Assembly (NCBI GenBank): GCA_016200365.1
Contig: JACQEW010000260.1
Location: 1-5,001 of the forward strand
Source: Nitrospinota bacterium
GTDB taxonomy: Bacteria; Nitrospinota; Nitrospinia; UBA9942
Reading direction: 5' to 3'
Length of the DNA stretch: 5,001 nucleotides
The notes under the pieces are model-generated. The model saw only the letters and a list, made by a program, of their open reading frames with translations. It had not been told where the DNA came from and searched no databases. Position numbers and translations under genes: made by a program. Of this stretch, positions 3,991 through 5,001 are shown in pieces; within the stretch, counting starts at the first letter, position 1; the number at the start of each line of letters is the position of its first letter.

Positions 3991-4795
3991 TATACAGAAA
4001 ATTATAAAATTTTTAGCCACAGACAACAGAAGTGCAAGTGCAAGTGTAAGGAATCTATTGCTTCTCACTTTCACTTTCACTTTTTTTGGTTTTTATCCCT
4101 ATCCTGCCTTTGCCTTTGAGGGAGCAGGCTGCGGGAAGGATTGTGCATCCTGCCACAGCATTACCCTAAAGGAAGCCGGCGAGATACTGAAGGCTGATGT
4201 CAGGGGCATAAAGGACAGTCCTGTTAAAGGATTATGGGAAATAGAGGGGATGCAGGAAGGAAAGAGGTTTATTGTTTTTCTGGATTTTTCCAAGAAGCAG
4301 GTAGTCCTTGTCAACAGGTTTATCCCAATCCATCAGATAGCAGCCCCTCCTCCAAAGAGGCTTGAGTTGTCAAAGATACCTCTCTCTGATGCCATTATTA
4401 TGGGCAGTCAAACGGCTAAGACCATGATAATTATTTTCGACGACCCGGAGTGTTCATACTGTAAAAAATTGCATGGAGAGCTTAAAAAGCTTCTTGAGAC
4501 ACGACAAGACATCGTATTTTATATAAAGCTGTATCCCCTCGATATTCATCCAAAGGCTTATGAAAAAAGCAAGACGATTCAGTGCAGTAAATCTGCAAAA
4601 CTGCTGGACGATGCCTTTGAAGGAAAAGGGCTGCCGAAGCCCGATTGCGATACAAAGGAGATAGATGAAAATATAAGGCTGGCTAAGGAGCTTGGCATCG
4701 GCAGCACCCCCACAATAATACTCCCCGACGGAAGAGTAATAAACGGTTATGTAGACGGGCAAACCCTGCTGAAAATGCTGGAGATGCCGCAATAG
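3980..4795 (+). CDS. Periplasmic DsbC-like thiol:disulfide isomerase with N-terminal CxxCH motif
   Basis: The C-terminal half matches DsbC/DsbG: FDDPECSYCKKLH holds the active-site CSYC (158-161, numbered from the ATG at 3980), STP (242-244) is the cis-proline loop, and Cys202 and Cys223 (TIQCSKS, PDCD) sit where DsbC has its structural disulfide. Residues ~70-117 (ADVRGIKDSPVKGLWEIEG, IVFLDFSKKQ) resemble the DsbC dimerisation domain. Before it, GCGKDCASCHS (50-60) carries CASCH, a haem c attachment motif or a second redox pair. A signal peptide, LLLLTFTFTFF to AFA, precedes it with likely cleavage before FEGAGC, so it acts in the periplasm, refolding proteins with wrong disulfides. The start is uncertain: in-frame ATGs at 3938, 3947, 3965 and 3980 overlap the upstream gene, and TTG at 4058 has a TAAGGA just before it but would leave a signal without basic residues. 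It is probably co-transcribed with the nucleotidyltransferase. Confidence 0.88.
   Translation: MFFNIQKIIKFLATDNRSASASVRNLLLLTFTFTFFGFYPYPAFAFEGAGCGKDCASCHSITLKEAGEILKADVRGIKDSPVKGLWEIEGMQEGKRFIVFLDFSKKQVVLVNRFIPIHQIAAPPPKRLELSKIPLSDAIIMGSQTAKTMIIIFDDPECSYCKKLHGELKKLLETRQDIVFYIKLYPLDIHPKAYEKSKTIQCSKSAKLLDDAFEGKGLPKPDCDTKEIDENIRLAKELGIGSTPTIILPDGRVINGYVDGQTLLKMLEMPQ
4010..4024. repeat. Copy 2 of the 15-bp motif TTTTTAGCCACAGAC
   Basis: This is identical to 369-383. It lies between the end of the nucleotidyltransferase and hairpin E, in the 5' part of the DsbC-like frame. Its presence in a stretch that otherwise looks intergenic supports the idea that repeat material has entered the coding region. 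Confidence 0.55.
4031..4084. repeat. Inverted tandem repeat, 6-bp period, inside the DsbC-like signal region (hairpin E)
   Basis: The left arm is AGTGCA, AGTGCA, AGTGTA (4031-4048); the right arm is ACTTTC, ACTTTC, ACTTTT (4067-4084). Reverse complements of the right units (GAAAGT) share the AGTG core with the left when shifted, so GTG/CAC blocks pair every 6 bp. In frame, the left arm encodes Ser-Ala repeats and the right arm Thr-Phe repeats that form the hydrophobic core of the signal peptide. The hairpin may also shade or set the translation start. Confidence 0.8.
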
Positions 4796-4848
4796 GAACA
4801 AAAGAAAAAGATTAAAGAGAGAGGGATTATTTTTAAAGAAGAACTACA

Positions 4849-4911
4849 AGCGTTTAGCGTTTAGCGTTTAGCGATTAGTTACTATACGCTGTACGCTATA
4901 CGCTATTCGCT
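4849..4911. repeat. Inverted tandem repeat, 7-bp period, downstream of the DsbC-like gene (hairpin G)
   Basis: The left arm is AGCGTTT three times then AGCGATT (4849-4876). A 7-nt centre, AGTTACT, follows. The right arm is ATACGCT, GTACGCT, ATACGCT, ATTCGCT (4884-4911), the reverse complements of which all begin AGCG. Total geometry is 4x7, 7, 4x7. It starts 53 bp after the DsbC-like stop and could serve as its terminator or mRNA 3' stabiliser; only four T follow. Confidence 0.85.
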
Positions 4912-5001
4912 GGCAGTCGTTTTATGAAGAACAAGAAAGGTAAGATAAAATTATCCTAAGAACCCTCAACTGACTGTAGATAAGAAAGGCTTTATAGTGG
5001 C
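4912..5001. other. Window end without a supported gene
   Basis: No complete coding region can be supported here. An ATG at 4924 opens only an 11-codon frame ending at TAA (4957). Another plus frame is open from 4949 to the window end (NYPKNPQLTVDKKGFIV) but has no ATG, GTG or TTG before the GTG at 4997, which has AGAAAGG 7 nt upstream. A gene may begin here and continue beyond the window. Confidence 0.3.

Noticed and set aside
4454..4801. 115-codon minus-strand open frame under the DsbC-like gene
   Set aside because: It is opposite the conserved CSYC to cis-proline coding region and shows no independent start signal or motif.
404..4911. CRISPR array interpretation of the short repeats
   Set aside because: Units of 6-10 bp run head to tail without unique spacers, in inverted arms; no cas genes are present.

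Overview
The window looks like the chromosome of a Gram-negative bacterium of moderate-to-low GC. The a and c subunits of the ATP synthase sit in a small cluster with AtpZ and AtpI, without the F1 genes. There is a sigma-54-type promoter and a periplasmic DsbC-like protein carrying a CxxCH (haem c type) motif. The intergenic DNA is full of short-period repeats. This combination would suit Desulfobacterota, Nitrospirota or a related uncultured lineage, but that placement is inference; nothing here fixes the phylum.

Layout, left to right. (1) The last 114 codons of greA (+). (2) A 315-bp gap with an octamer-based inverted repeat, a CATACAC direct repeat and a strong sigma-54-like promoter. (3) A 107-residue protein of unknown function (+) behind that promoter. 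(4) A 9-bp-period repeat, then an HU-type DNA-binding protein (+). (5) A repeat hairpin between the convergent HU and atpE genes. (6) On the minus strand, in transcription order, atpZ, an atpI-like gene, atpB (a) and atpE (c), with a second octamer hairpin between atpB and atpE. (7) A divergent intergenic region where two promoters appear to share one -35 element. (8) A sugar-phosphate nucleotidyltransferase (+) with a heptamer repeat inside its reading frame. (9) A DsbC-like thiol:disulfide isomerase with an N-terminal CxxCH motif (+), whose signal region contains a hexamer hairpin. (10) A heptamer hairpin and about 90 bp with no supported gene.

Functionally, the atp genes encode the membrane (Fo) part of ATP synthase plus two small assembly proteins, and the missing F1 and stalk genes must lie elsewhere. 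GreA and HU are housekeeping proteins of transcription and nucleoid structure. The nucleotidyltransferase and the DsbC-like protein overlap and are probably co-transcribed, with no obvious pathway link.

The most striking signal is a set of imperfect palindromes in which each arm is itself a short tandem repeat. The period is the same in both arms of one locus but differs between loci: 8 bp at 404-478 and 1787-1874, 6 bp at 4031-4084, 7 bp at 4849-4911. A related one-armed heptamer array lies inside the nucleotidyltransferase gene. Different sequences with one architecture suggest a common generating process rather than copies of one element. Two of these repeats have been taken into protein-coding sequence.
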